Shown here: piece by piece, positions 1 through 8,860 of the stretch
How positions within the stretch are numbered: position 1 is the first letter of the stretch
How the letters are laid out: the number at the start of each line of letters is the position of its first letter
Source of the DNA: Thermogemmata fonticola
Lineage (GTDB): Bacteria; Planctomycetota; Planctomycetia; Gemmatales; Gemmataceae
Assembly (NCBI RefSeq): GCF_013694095.1
Contig: NZ_JACEFB010000004.1
Coordinates: 223,638 to 287,637 of the forward strand
Reading direction: 5' to 3'
DNA: 64,000 nt
The notes under the pieces: generated by a model
Databases searched by the model: none
Told to the model about the DNA's origin: nothing
What the model saw: the letters and a program-made list of their open reading frames with translations, nothing else
Program-made: the position numbers and the translations under genes

Positions 1-1966
1 CCGCCACAATCTCTTCTGCTGTCAGTTCAATCTCCGCAAGGTCAGCCGCCACGTTCTGACGCCTCATGGCTCGACGTACACCTGCCAGGATTTTGACTTC
101 CTCGTCTCCGATAACATAGACTTTCATCCCACGGATGTGCTGGAAGACCGCGATGGTTCGCTGCTGGTGGTGGACACCGGCGGCTGGTACAAAATCTGCT
201 GCCCGACCTCGCAATCCATGAAGCCGGATGTGACCGGGGCCATCTACCGCATCAAACGTGTCGGGGCGCATCAGCAGCGCCAGGCTCCCCTTCCCGAACC
301 GCTGCCCCGCCTCAAGCGGATCGCCCTGGAACGAGATGCGAGCGGCCTGAAGGAAGCCCTTGCTGCCTTGCGTGATGCGGACCTCATGAAGCGGCGCTGG
401 GCCGCGGAAGCGTTGGGGCGCATCGGCGATCCCCAGGCCGTGCCGGCCTTGCTGGAGGCACTAGCCGATCCGGCGAACGACCGCCCCCTGGATCATGCCC
501 TCACCTACGCGCTGCTGGAAATCGGAGACGCTTCCGCTACGGCCGCTGGCTTGCGCCATTCTTCCCCCCGCGTCCGCCGTGCCGCCCTCACGGTGCTCTC
601 CTATCTCCCCGCTGCCCGCTCGGACCCCCAGCCGGTCTTGGCCGCCCTCAACGACCCCGATGCCGACTTACGGGCCACTGCCTGGTGGATCGCCGGACGC
701 AATCCTCCGTGGGGCGAGCATCTCGCCGGTTACTTCCGCAACCAATTCCGCCACCTCGAACGCCTGGATGCTGCCCAGCGACAGGAGCTAGTCGATCGGC
801 TCACCCGCTTCGTGACCCATCCGCTGATCCAGCAGGTCGTCGCCGAAGCTGCCGCCCAGGAAAAGACGGCCCCCCTGGCTCTCACGGTGATGGCACACAG
901 CCGGCTCAAGACTCTGCCCGAAAGTTGGCAGAAGGCCCTGATTGCTCTGGCGCCTCAGATCACCCAGCGCTCCCTTTACGAGGCCGCTCTCGCGGTCTTT
1001 CGCGCCGTGCCCTTGAACAGTCCGGCAGAAGCCCGCTCGTTCGCCGCTTTCCAGGCGGCCTTGCCCCTCGCCCGCCTCTGGCCGGAGGGAACGCCTCCCG
1101 CCGAGGTCCGCCTCCTGATCCTGGCTTCCCGGCCCCCCAGCCACACCCTCTCGGAAAGTGACCTGGCACTGACACTCGAATACCTGCATCGCCAAGCCGA
1201 CACCTCCCCGCGTGCCCTGGCTGCTGCCGCCCTGGCCCGCGGCCCCCTTTCCGCGGATCAACTCCGCCGCCTCGCCCGCACCCTCCCCCATGTGCACCCC
1301 CTGGAAATTCCCAAAGTCCTCGATGTGTTCAGCAAAACTCCCTCGCCGGAAGTCGTGCGGACCCTCCTGGAAACCCTGGAGCAACCGGAATGCCGCAGCC
1401 TCGTCCGCCGCGAAATGCTCCAGCCCATCCTAGACAAGGTTCCCGCCTTGCGAGCGGAAGCCGAACGATTCTACGCCCTGCTCGAACAGGATCGCGCCGC
1501 GGAAAAAGCCCGTCTGGATCAGTTGCTGGCAGAATTGCAGAAACTCCCCGCTGATGTCCGCCGCGGCCAACGCGTCTTTCACTCGGCGAAAGCCAATTGT
1601 GCCGCCTGCCACAAAGTCGGCTACGTCGGCGGGATTGTCGGACCGGACCTCACCCGCATCGGCAGCATCCGTGGCGAACGCGACCTGCTGGAAGCCATCG
1701 TCTTTCCTAGCGCCAGCTTCGTACGCAGTTACGAACCGGTCCGCGTCATCACTGCCGATGAACGGGTCCTCAACGGCATCATCACGCGGGACAATCCCGA
1801 AGAAATTGTCCTCGTCCTCGATGCGGACAAACAGGAGCGCGTGGCCCGGCGCGACATCGCGTCCATCACGCCCAGCACTGTTTCTATCATGCCGGCGGGA
1901 TTGGATCAGCAGCTCACGCGCCAGGAACTAGCCGACCTGCTCGCCTTCCTCAAAGCCTGCCGTTGA
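1..1966 (+). CDS. PVC-type haem-binding HEAT-repeat protein (5' end outside window)
   Basis: This is the C-terminal part of a large secreted haem protein of the Planctomycetes-Verrucomicrobia 'membrane-bound dehydrogenase' type. The frame is open from base 2, reading NLFCCQFNLRKV and then DFHPTDVLEDRDGS, which is the end of the beta-propeller domain, so the gene starts upstream and the GTG at 137 is internal. Alpha-helical HEAT-like repeats follow (about bases 300-1500), then a C-terminal cytochrome c domain with CAACHKVG near 1600 and a family-typical tail (DLLAFLKA). It is a paralogue of the minus-strand gene ending at 10611, but it lacks that gene's ThuA tail. A role in periplasmic oxidation of sugars or alcohols is inferred from the family; no substrate is known. 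Confidence 0.88.
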   Translation, partial: RHNLFCCQFNLRKVSRHVLTPHGSTYTCQDFDFLVSDNIDFHPTDVLEDRDGSLLVVDTGGWYKICCPTSQSMKPDVTGAIYRIKRVGAHQQRQAPLPEPLPRLKRIALERDASGLKEALAALRDADLMKRRWAAEALGRIGDPQAVPALLEALADPANDRPLDHALTYALLEIGDASATAAGLRHSSPRVRRAALTVLSYLPAARSDPQPVLAALNDPDADLRATAWWIAGRNPPWGEHLAGYFRNQFRHLERLDAAQRQELVDRLTRFVTHPLIQQVVAEAAAQEKTAPLALTVMAHSRLKTLPESWQKALIALAPQITQRSLYEAALAVFRAVPLNSPAEARSFAAFQAALPLARLWPEGTPPAEVRLLILASRPPSHTLSESDLALTLEYLHRQADTSPRALAAAALARGPLSADQLRRLARTLPHVHPLEIPKVLDVFSKTPSPEVVRTLLETLEQPECRSLVRREMLQPILDKVPALRAEAERFYALLEQDRAAEKARLDQLLAELQKLPADVRRGQRVFHSAKANCAACHKVGYVGGIVGPDLTRIGSIRGERDLLEAIVFPSASFVRSYEPVRVITADERVLNGIITRDNPEEIVLVLDADKQERVARRDIASITPSTVSIMPAGLDQQLTRQELADLLAFLKACR

Positions 1967-2049
1967 GTTTGTCCCTGAACTCAGGAAAGAAAACAGGTCA
2001 ATGAAAGCTGTGTATTGGAAACCATACTTTGGAATGTTGAGACCGATAA

Positions 2050-2463
2050 CTAAATGTCATAGGGAGGATCACTGTTCGCATAAGCTTGTTTCTCGAACCA
2101 ATTGTCATAATACGGATGCTGGCCGCGCCACCAGGCCCAGAGGCTGCATAACCCATAAGCCGGCAAGAAAAACGGACCCCAGCGGCAATACTGACGGATA
2201 TGGACGTGTTCGTGCGAGCGGCAGTAATCCAGAGCGGCGGTCGATCGACCCACAATGACGTGGCCCAGTGTCATCGCCTCGGCACCGCAAATCCGTTCCA
2301 GAAACCACCGAGCCAGTCCGCCGTAAATCTCCAGAGCACCCTGCCGCCAGCGCACCCCGCCGCCCCCCAACCACGACGGCAATAGGAACAAGCAACCCAG
2401 CACGCTATTGGGCAAGGCCCAGACAAATCCCAGGCAGCGACCCGCCACGTGGAACCACCGCAT
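2050..2463 (-). CDS. Small membrane protein with HEHVH motif, hypothetical
   Basis: About 137 residues. I chose the ATG giving MRWFHVAGR; an in-frame ATG 36 bases upstream is possible. The N-terminal third is hydrophobic (FVWALPNSVLGCLFLLPSWL). The C-terminal half carries SHEHVHIRQY at about residues 83-92, a second hydrophobic stretch (WGPFFLPAYGLCSLWAW) and then NWFEKQAYA. HEHVH fits the zinc-peptidase pattern HExxH, and the glutamate about 40 residues later could be a third ligand, so a minimal membrane metallopeptidase is possible but unproven. It follows the beta-helix gene by 84 bases on the same strand and may be co-transcribed with it. Confidence 0.72.
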   Translation of the reverse strand: MRWFHVAGRCLGFVWALPNSVLGCLFLLPSWLGGGGVRWRQGALEIYGGLARWFLERICGAEAMTLGHVIVGRSTAALDYCRSHEHVHIRQYCRWGPFFLPAYGLCSLWAWWRGQHPYYDNWFEKQAYANSDPPYDI

Positions 2464-2547
2464 CGGACAGCATCCATCTCTCAGATATGTTAAATACAAC
2501 CCGAAATTAATACCGATATATCCAATTACAAAAACCCACGATTGCGT

Positions 2548-4032
2548 TTATTTTTGCTCTCGAATCATCCAGTTTCTCTCAATCATTCCTTCTGTATTAT
2601 CAATCTGTGCTGGCCTGCCAAGATAATTGTCAATGATCATGTTCTCTTTCCCACCTTGAGCTTGAATACTGATCGAATTAGCGTGGGGACGATCATCCCG
2701 GATGAGGCAATCGCTGATGCGCGAGCGCGTCACTCCCCGTAATAACAAGCCAATACCATCACAATCCACAATGGATAACCCTTGGACCTGGCAGCGATGG
2801 CATTGTTCCAAGGTCACCGCGGCCGTACAAGCCCGCGTCGCTGAGATAACAAATCCTTTCAATATACATTCGGAACATCGGCGCAATACTATGGCATTTG
2901 CAGTGTCCTCACGTTCTTCACGCCAATAGCGGGGATTGCGATCAAAATTATTCTCACCGACGATGATATAGGAACTATCTTCTATTAATAGATTATGTTC
3001 ATAAGCCGTCCAGAAGGTGTTGCCGGTGATGACGGCCCCACGGACATGATCCAAATGGACGTTAACCATGACGTCGCTGAGAACGTTGCCGGTTATGGTG
3101 ATGTGCCCCTCGCGGCGTTCATCTGTCTTAGGAACCACTCGTTCGCTGAGACCCCGGATGCGAATGTTAGCCGAACCGCGGGCTTCATGATTGTGCTGGA
3201 TGGTGCAGCCGCTGATCGCCACCTCGGCGTTGGCACCGCCTTCGATCAGAACATTCGCCGTGGGCGGGCTATTCTTCCCCTGATTGCTCTCGAGGTCGCA
3301 ACCGCTGATTTGCAAATTGCGAATCTCTCCGCCGCGACAGACGATGCCCCCTTCATCACAGTAGCTGATATGCGAGGCTGATATATTGATTTGATGCAAA
3401 TTGACATGGTCGAGAAAAATACCAATTCCTTTGTTGTGATATATGTGGGAACTTGCAATGATCACATTGCGATTGCGCTGGAGCAAGTGAATGCCATGGC
3501 GGCACTGGCGGATCAGCACATGGGAGATGATCATCTGCATGGTGCCCGTAACGGCGAGGCCGTCGGCTTGCGGGTGCGTGCCGGTGATCTCCAGTCCTTC
3601 GACGCGTGGCATGCGTTCTTGTTTCCAGACAACCTCCTGCACCGTGTGGGGAGCAGCGGTTCCCTGGTGAGTGCCGACAAAGCGCAGAGCTGGTCCTGCA
3701 CCCGTCATGAGGAGGCGCGCCACTCCGCCGCCATCGAGACACACATAGCCGGTTTTGCTCAAATCGACCGTCACGGTCCGGCTCAGGCGGTAGGTGCCCC
3801 GCGGCAGAATGATGTGTCCCACGCCGCTGTCCACCGCCTTCTGCAAGGCTTCCGTGTCATCCTGGATGCCGTCGCCTTTGGCGCCGAAACGGCGGACGTC
3901 GCCCGCCGCCAGCTCCACCTTCCCCTCGCCCGCCGTGTCACTGCGGGGCGCACGAGACGCAGCGAAAGCCAGGCAAGTGGCCAAAACCATCATACATACT
4001 GATGTCCATACATAAAATCGACTCTTTTTCAT
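2548..4032 (-). CDS. Secreted right-handed parallel beta-helix protein (pectate-lyase-3-like fold)
   Basis: 494 residues. A signal peptide (MKKSRFYVWTSVCMMVLATC...) is followed by the start of a Pectate_lyase_3/GH28-like domain, VRRFGAKGDGIQDDTEALQKA, and HIILPRGTYRLSRT. The rest is a run of beta-helix coils rich in N, I and G (GIGIFLDHVNLHQINIS, VHLDHVRGAVITGNTFW). Catalytic residues cannot be assigned, so this may be a polysaccharide lyase or hydrolase, or a non-catalytic adhesin. A strong Shine-Dalgarno AGGAGGTAAAT lies just before the ATG. It starts 49 bases after the kelch/FN3 gene on the same strand, which suggests a two-gene cell-surface operon. Base composition is lower in GC than its neighbours. 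Confidence 0.85.
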   Translation of the reverse strand: MKKSRFYVWTSVCMMVLATCLAFAASRAPRSDTAGEGKVELAAGDVRRFGAKGDGIQDDTEALQKAVDSGVGHIILPRGTYRLSRTVTVDLSKTGYVCLDGGGVARLLMTGAGPALRFVGTHQGTAAPHTVQEVVWKQERMPRVEGLEITGTHPQADGLAVTGTMQMIISHVLIRQCRHGIHLLQRNRNVIIASSHIYHNKGIGIFLDHVNLHQINISASHISYCDEGGIVCRGGEIRNLQISGCDLESNQGKNSPPTANVLIEGGANAEVAISGCTIQHNHEARGSANIRIRGLSERVVPKTDERREGHITITGNVLSDVMVNVHLDHVRGAVITGNTFWTAYEHNLLIEDSSYIIVGENNFDRNPRYWREEREDTANAIVLRRCSECILKGFVISATRACTAAVTLEQCHRCQVQGLSIVDCDGIGLLLRGVTRSRISDCLIRDDRPHANSISIQAQGGKENMIIDNYLGRPAQIDNTEGMIERNWMIREQK

Positions 4033-4081
4033 ACTAAGATTTACCTCCTATACCAATGGCATATTTGGCGGTATTGCTGAG

Positions 4082-6199
4082 CTACTGATGCCAATCGCCC
4101 TCGAAGAAACCGCGGTAAGCCCGGCCGAACCATGCCGGCGACGAGGGTTGCCCTTCCTGGCCCAAATGATCGACAGCGGTGACCCAGAAACGGGTGACAC
4201 GCTGCCGCCCGACGCGATAGCGGTAGCGGGTTTCCCGGATCGGTTGATCGGTGAGGCGAATGATTTCCCATGTACCCCGAAGCATGTAGATATGATATCC
4301 AATCACATTTTTTTCCAAGGGTGGTTCCCATTGGATTTCCGCAAAGTCTTCCACTTCCCGGCAGAGGACATGGCGGGGTTCGCTGGGAATGGTCAGGACG
4401 TAGGGCGAAGGGCCGCTTTCGCGCCCCAGGCGATTGACCGCGCGAAGAACATAGGCATAAACGGTCCAGGGGTAGTCGCTGTCTGGGGATTTCTGACGGA
4501 GTGTGACAGTGTCATGCCAGTGGGTTTGGCGGACCGGTTCGCGGGTGAGGCGCTGCCACTGCACGATGTCCTGGACTTCGACGAACTGCGGTTGGTCGTA
4601 TTCGGGGTCATTGTCGCGCCAGGCGGCAGGCTGGCCCTTGCGGACCGTGCGCGGAATGACCCGTCCCCGGTAGACATGCCAGCCGACGATATCTGCCTGG
4701 TCAGCCGCAGGCCATTGCAGTGACACGCCCTTGTCTGTAGCGGAAGCGGTCAGGCGGCGCGGTGCAGGAGGGTCGCTGCGGGCACGCCGGCTCGGAGGGC
4801 TTTCCCGTCCCTGGGCATCCACGGCGGTGATGCGATACCAAGTCGTGGCGGTAGCAGAAGGTGCGCGATCGCGCCAGGTGCAGGAGTCGGTCTGGCCGGC
4901 CAAAGTGAATTGCGTTTGCCACGGCTTGTCAGCCACGGCCCGGTAGATGCGATAGCGCTCCGCCCCGCCCACGGCGGACCAGGCAAGCTGCACGCCCCCC
5001 TCTTCATCCGTCAAGGCACGTAAAGATTGCGGTGCAGATAATTGTTTTTCCTGCTTCTGTTCTGCATAACGATACGTCCAGATTTCCGGACGATTGGTCT
5101 TGTCGGATGAGGTTTCCAGAATGAATAGATTCCGTTCTTCATCATAATCCAGGTTTCGTGAGCGACTTTTGCTGGGAGACGGTTCCTGAACTGGATTCAT
5201 TTTCCGCCATTGTCGTTGTTTTAAGTCTAATACCCATGTTTCATGTCCATCTTGGGCCTTCCAGACGACGAGGAGCAAGACCTGATGGCGGGAGTCGTAG
5301 GCCATGCGGGGAATGGTGCAGTAATCGCGGGTGACTTTATGGGCCGGGGGATGGGGTTCCAACTTCAGGGCTTCCCAGTTTTCGGTTTGAAAATCGTAGA
5401 GCCAGGTGCGTTCATCGACCAGATACTGGCTGCCAAAGAGCACAAGGCGGTTCTGGCTGCGATCGTAGGCGAGGGCGGCGCCATCGCGGGCAGGCGGCGA
5501 CTGTTTCGCCGGCAGGATGTACAATTGATTCGAGTAAACATCATAAGCAAATAATCGCTGATGTGCACCAGAGCTACTTTGCCCGCCAAAGCTGATGACC
5601 AATTCATGTTCTGGGTCATAAGTTCCACTACTATTCAAGCCTCCGATAGGTGCTGATTGCCGTCCTTTCATACCATAAGGTTCTGGTCTCATATTGATGA
5701 ACTCGTTGGTTTGCGGATCATAGATCCATACATGGGACTCTTTGAGTTTGACACCGCGGCTCCATTGGTAGCCGTGGCCCAGGCTGCCGCCGGGAAAGCG
5801 GACGAAAACACCCTGGACGCGGTCGAAGACATTCGCGCCATCGACACAGCAGGCGCCGGGGGGCGAAGTAGGCGGAAAACGTTGTTCCCACCGACCACTT
5901 TCCAGGTCGAAGAGGAAAGTCTGGAACCCCTGGGGGATGCCATCATGGCCGCCGTGATGAATCCAGCGCCGGCGGAGCGGATCGTAGCCGCCGCTGCCTT
6001 CGTAGGGAAAATCGGGGACAGGCTGGCCGGGCCGCGGACTCTGCAAAACCCAGCAATTGACCGGATGCGCTTCCCGACGAGGCGCCCCCGGCGGATCGGC
6101 TTCTGGAGCCGGGAAAGACAGGAGGGACGGCGGCAGCGCCCCCATCAGCACCGCCGCTGACATAGCTCGGACAGTCATCAGGATGCATCGCGGGAACAT
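4082..6199 (-). CDS. Secreted kelch-like / fibronectin type III protein
   Basis: About 705 residues from the ATG giving MFPRCILMTVRAM; an ATG ten codons upstream and one seven codons downstream are alternatives. A signal sequence (AAVLMGALPPSLLSFPA) leads into a beta-propeller with repeated kelch-like blades, for example YEGSGGYDPLRRRWIHHGGH, ELVISFGGQSSSGAH and QNRLVLFGSQYLVDERTWLY. The second half holds fibronectin type III modules (VQLAWSAVGGAERYRIYRA, VSLQWPAADQADIVGWHVYR, AEIQWEPPLEKNVIGYHIYM). It is probably an extracellular binding or carbohydrate-associated protein. It is the first gene of the run that continues into the beta-helix gene. Codon use becomes noticeably AT-richer around 5040-5720. 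Confidence 0.83.
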   Translation of the reverse strand: MFPRCILMTVRAMSAAVLMGALPPSLLSFPAPEADPPGAPRREAHPVNCWVLQSPRPGQPVPDFPYEGSGGYDPLRRRWIHHGGHDGIPQGFQTFLFDLESGRWEQRFPPTSPPGACCVDGANVFDRVQGVFVRFPGGSLGHGYQWSRGVKLKESHVWIYDPQTNEFINMRPEPYGMKGRQSAPIGGLNSSGTYDPEHELVISFGGQSSSGAHQRLFAYDVYSNQLYILPAKQSPPARDGAALAYDRSQNRLVLFGSQYLVDERTWLYDFQTENWEALKLEPHPPAHKVTRDYCTIPRMAYDSRHQVLLLVVWKAQDGHETWVLDLKQRQWRKMNPVQEPSPSKSRSRNLDYDEERNLFILETSSDKTNRPEIWTYRYAEQKQEKQLSAPQSLRALTDEEGGVQLAWSAVGGAERYRIYRAVADKPWQTQFTLAGQTDSCTWRDRAPSATATTWYRITAVDAQGRESPPSRRARSDPPAPRRLTASATDKGVSLQWPAADQADIVGWHVYRGRVIPRTVRKGQPAAWRDNDPEYDQPQFVEVQDIVQWQRLTREPVRQTHWHDTVTLRQKSPDSDYPWTVYAYVLRAVNRLGRESGPSPYVLTIPSEPRHVLCREVEDFAEIQWEPPLEKNVIGYHIYMLRGTWEIIRLTDQPIRETRYRYRVGRQRVTRFWVTAVDHLGQEGQPSSPAWFGRAYRGFFEGDWHQ

Positions 6200-6416
6200 G
6201 GCAGCGTCTCCGGCGAAGGGAAGGCTCATTCTGGGCGGGATTACATCGGCAACGGGTCAAGGCTGGCATCATTGTACCTGCGTGGCGGGGATTTTCCTAA
6301 CATAATTCTGAGCGGAAATGCGGGAGATCGAGGTCCTGGCGGCGACGCCCCGGCAGGCACTGCGGCCACGGGACCAGGTACGCAGGGCCCAGTAATCGAT
6401 CCACAGGGAGAAGCTG

Positions 6417-7742
6417 ATGGCGGAGCGGGTGACTGATCAGGTCCTGGAGTTGCCGGTACCGGCGGCGGGCCAGTTGGTGGAAATGGATGTCCGCACGGAC
6501 GAGATGCTCCTGAATATGGGACCGCAGCATCCGAGCACCCACGGGGTGTTGCGGCTGGTCCTGCGGACTGATGGGGAGGTGGTCGAGGAGGTGACCCCCC
6601 ATCTGGGTTATTTGCATCGCTGTGCGGAAAAGATCGGCGAGAATGTCACGCCCATCCAGTTCATCCCGTACACAGATCGTATGGATTACCTGGCCGGGAT
6701 GAATATGAATCTGGGTTACTCACTCGCCATTGAGAAATTGGCGGGAATCGTTGTTCCCGAAAAAGCCAACATCATACGTGTCATTGTTTGCGAATTGAAT
6801 CGTATTGCTTCCCATCTTGTGGGCATGGGAGCATATGGTCTGGATTTGGGTTCCTTTTCTCCATTTTTGTATGCATTTCGCGAGCGGGAGCATATTCTGG
6901 ATTTGTTTGAAGACGTCTGTGGAGCACGTTTGACATATAGCTACATCACTATCGGCGGAGTCCATGATGATCTGCCCGCGGGATGGACGCAGCGGGTGCG
7001 GCACTTTCTCGACTATTTCCGGCCCCGGATTGAAGAGTACCATGCCCTCTTGACCCACAATCACATGTTTGTGAGGCGGACCGCCGGCATTGGTGTGTTG
7101 AGTAAAGATCAGGCGTTGTCGTATGCCTGTAGCGGTCCTGTATTGCGCGCCTCTTTGAATCGGCAGCAAGGGGACCCGGCATGGGATTTGCGTAAAATTG
7201 AACCCTATTGCGGCTACGAAAATTATTCTTTCGATATCCCCATTCCGCCTTTTGAGGATGCTCCGCCATCAACTGTAATTGGAGACTGTTGGCATCGGTT
7301 TTATGTACGGATGCGGGAGGTGGTCGAGAGCGTGCGGATTGTGGAACAGGCGGTAGAGCGTTACGACGCTCTGCATGCCGAGGAGGAACGGCTGCGTCAG
7401 GAGTATGAGCAGCGGCGGGGAACGCTCTCCGCTGAGGAAGCGAAAGCCCAGGAGGCCCAGTGGCAGGAGTTGCTGCGGAAGAAGTATGCCCACCGGGTCG
7501 AGCCGCCGCGCCATCTGCCTGCCGGGGAGTGCTATGTGGAGACCGAGTGCCCCCGCGGCCAAATGGGCTTTTACGTGGTCGGACGGCCTAGCAAGGAAAA
7601 TGTCCCCCTGCGGGTACGTGCCCGTTCCAGTAGCTTTTGCAACCTCAGCGTAGTCCCTGAACTTTGCCGCGGCTGTCTGATGGCAGACATTCCGGCGATC
7701 GTCGGCAGTATCGACATTGTTATGGGTGAAATCGACCGCTGA
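6417..7742 (+). CDS. nuoD: NADH-quinone oxidoreductase subunit D
   Basis: 441 residues, slightly longer than typical NuoD. Subunit D of complex I lines the quinone site at the junction of the peripheral and membrane arms. Family motifs include NMGPQHPSTHGVLRLVL near residues 33-49, HLGYLHRCAEKIGEN, YTDRMDYLAGMNMN and a C-terminal end RGCLMADIPAIVGSIDIVMGEIDR. A charged Glu/Arg/Gln-rich insertion (about residues 315-362, containing HAEEERLRQEYEQRR) sits before the conserved GECYVETECPRGQMGFYVV. The start has AGGGAGAAGCTG before the ATG. No other nuo gene is adjacent: the upstream gene diverges and the downstream gene converges. Codon use between about 6700 and 7320 is AT-richer than in either end of the gene. 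Confidence 0.93.
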   Translation: MAERVTDQVLELPVPAAGQLVEMDVRTDEMLLNMGPQHPSTHGVLRLVLRTDGEVVEEVTPHLGYLHRCAEKIGENVTPIQFIPYTDRMDYLAGMNMNLGYSLAIEKLAGIVVPEKANIIRVIVCELNRIASHLVGMGAYGLDLGSFSPFLYAFREREHILDLFEDVCGARLTYSYITIGGVHDDLPAGWTQRVRHFLDYFRPRIEEYHALLTHNHMFVRRTAGIGVLSKDQALSYACSGPVLRASLNRQQGDPAWDLRKIEPYCGYENYSFDIPIPPFEDAPPSTVIGDCWHRFYVRMREVVESVRIVEQAVERYDALHAEEERLRQEYEQRRGTLSAEEAKAQEAQWQELLRKKYAHRVEPPRHLPAGECYVETECPRGQMGFYVVGRPSKENVPLRVRARSSSFCNLSVVPELCRGCLMADIPAIVGSIDIVMGEIDR

Positions 7743-7870
7743 CCGCTGGCTGTTTCCCGCCTTAGCCGGGCGCGTCATTTCCAAAGCCGAGCGGCTATCA
7801 GCTCATGGCAGAAAGCCGGGGGAAGTCCAACGCCGCTCTCTCAGAAAAAACGCAACGGAGCCAATGAAAG

Positions 7871-7896
7871 GCCCGCCGAGGGGAGTCCCGGCGGGC
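7871..7896. terminator. Hairpin between convergent nuoD and BI-1-like gene
   Basis: The arms GCCCGCCG (7871-7878) and CGGCGGGC (7889-7896) pair perfectly around a 10-base loop, between the ends of two convergent genes. No clear T tract follows, so a bidirectional terminator or RNA-stability hairpin is an inference. Confidence 0.5.
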
Positions 7897-7940
7897 GCCG
7901 TTATTGCTGGACCAGCAGATCAACACGAACCGATGCGGCT

Positions 7941-8672
7941 TCAGTCGCTACTGCGGACGGCCATGAAGATGCGGAGGATGTAGTAGAAGAGCATGGCGGC
8001 GGAGCCGAACAGGGCCATGCTGGCAGCGACATGCTCATGCGTACCGTAATGGTGGATGATGTTCGAGGTGTCGTAGATGATGTAGCCCGCGAAGAGGGCG
8101 ACCATGGCCGCGCAGAAGACCAGGCCAAGCGAGAAACCAAACAGGACCGCGGCGAGGATCAAACCCAGGGCAGCAAAGGAACAGACCCAGAGGATCGGCC
8201 CCAGGAAGGAGAAGTCCCGTCCGGAAGCGAAGACCGCCACGGTCAGGGCGCCGAACACCGCCAGGGTGACGATTCCGGCCTGGAGCGGAAGCTGCGGGGA
8301 GCCGCCGTACTTCGGCTGGCTGGCCAGGGTCAGGATCGGAGTAAACAACAGCGTGTACAGGAGGACGTACAGGGCGAGACCAGCATATTGCACGCCGACG
8401 TTGGAGCGGGCATAGGCCATGCTGTGAGCGACCCAGGTGCCGGCAATGAACACGACCATCAGGCCCAGCCAGGCGAGTTTGCTTGTGAACAGTTGCAGCA
8501 TGACCTGTTCGGCGATGCCGCTGACTTGCAGGAACACGGACAGACCGACAAAGGCTGCCCCTGCACCCGCCACGTGGGCATAGGTACGGCGGATGAAAGC
8601 GACCCGCTCGCTCACCGGAGCTTCCGCCGCCACCGACTCGACATGATAGCCGTCTACCAGATAGTTACTCAT
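7941..8672 (-). CDS. Bax inhibitor-1/YccA family membrane protein
   Basis: 243 residues with a short hydrophilic N-terminus (SERVAFIRRTYAHVAGAG) and about seven hydrophobic segments filling the rest. The C-terminal motif region GYIIYDTSNIIHHYGTHEHV is typical of the BI-1/YccA family, in which conserved acidic residues in the last helices act in proton-coupled calcium leak or FtsH-protease interaction. The start is supported by AGAGGAGGAAAGCC before the ATG. A candidate extended -10 promoter lies about 110 bases upstream. The physiological role here is not known. Confidence 0.9.
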   Translation of the reverse strand: MSNYLVDGYHVESVAAEAPVSERVAFIRRTYAHVAGAGAAFVGLSVFLQVSGIAEQVMLQLFTSKLAWLGLMVVFIAGTWVAHSMAYARSNVGVQYAGLALYVLLYTLLFTPILTLASQPKYGGSPQLPLQAGIVTLAVFGALTVAVFASGRDFSFLGPILWVCSFAALGLILAAVLFGFSLGLVFCAAMVALFAGYIIYDTSNIIHHYGTHEHVAASMALFGSAAMLFYYILRIFMAVRSSD

Positions 8673-8780
8673 GGCTTTCCTCCTCTGTACCGGACGGAAC
8701 CCATCACCGCAGCATCGTCTTTATTCCGCAAAGACATGCCCGGATGCTTTGCTAGTATTATTCGCCGATCGACCGCCTTT

Positions 8781-8809
8781 ATTATACCAGGGACAGGAGC
8801 AAAACAATA
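8781..8809 (-). promoter_or_regulatory. Candidate sigma-70-type promoter of the BI-1-like gene
   Basis: On the minus strand the -10 box is TATAAT (8781-8786) preceded by TGG, an extended -10 arrangement. TATTGT at 8804-8809 with a 17-base spacer is a weak -35; TTGTTT at 15 bases is the alternative. The surrounding 190-base gap is AT-rich. The 5' leader would be about 100 bases. Confidence 0.55.
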
Positions 8810-8860
8810 CAGATTCCAGCCCATTCGTTCCGACCTATTCGGAGAAAATTTCATTCCAGT

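Noticed and set aside
137-1966. A complete gene beginning with GTG at 137
   Set aside because: The same frame is open to the window edge and encodes conserved family sequence upstream, so the GTG is internal.
1964-1983. Terminator after the first gene (TGAGTT/AACTCA)
   Set aside because: The stem is only six bases with an eight-base loop and no T tract; too weak to call.
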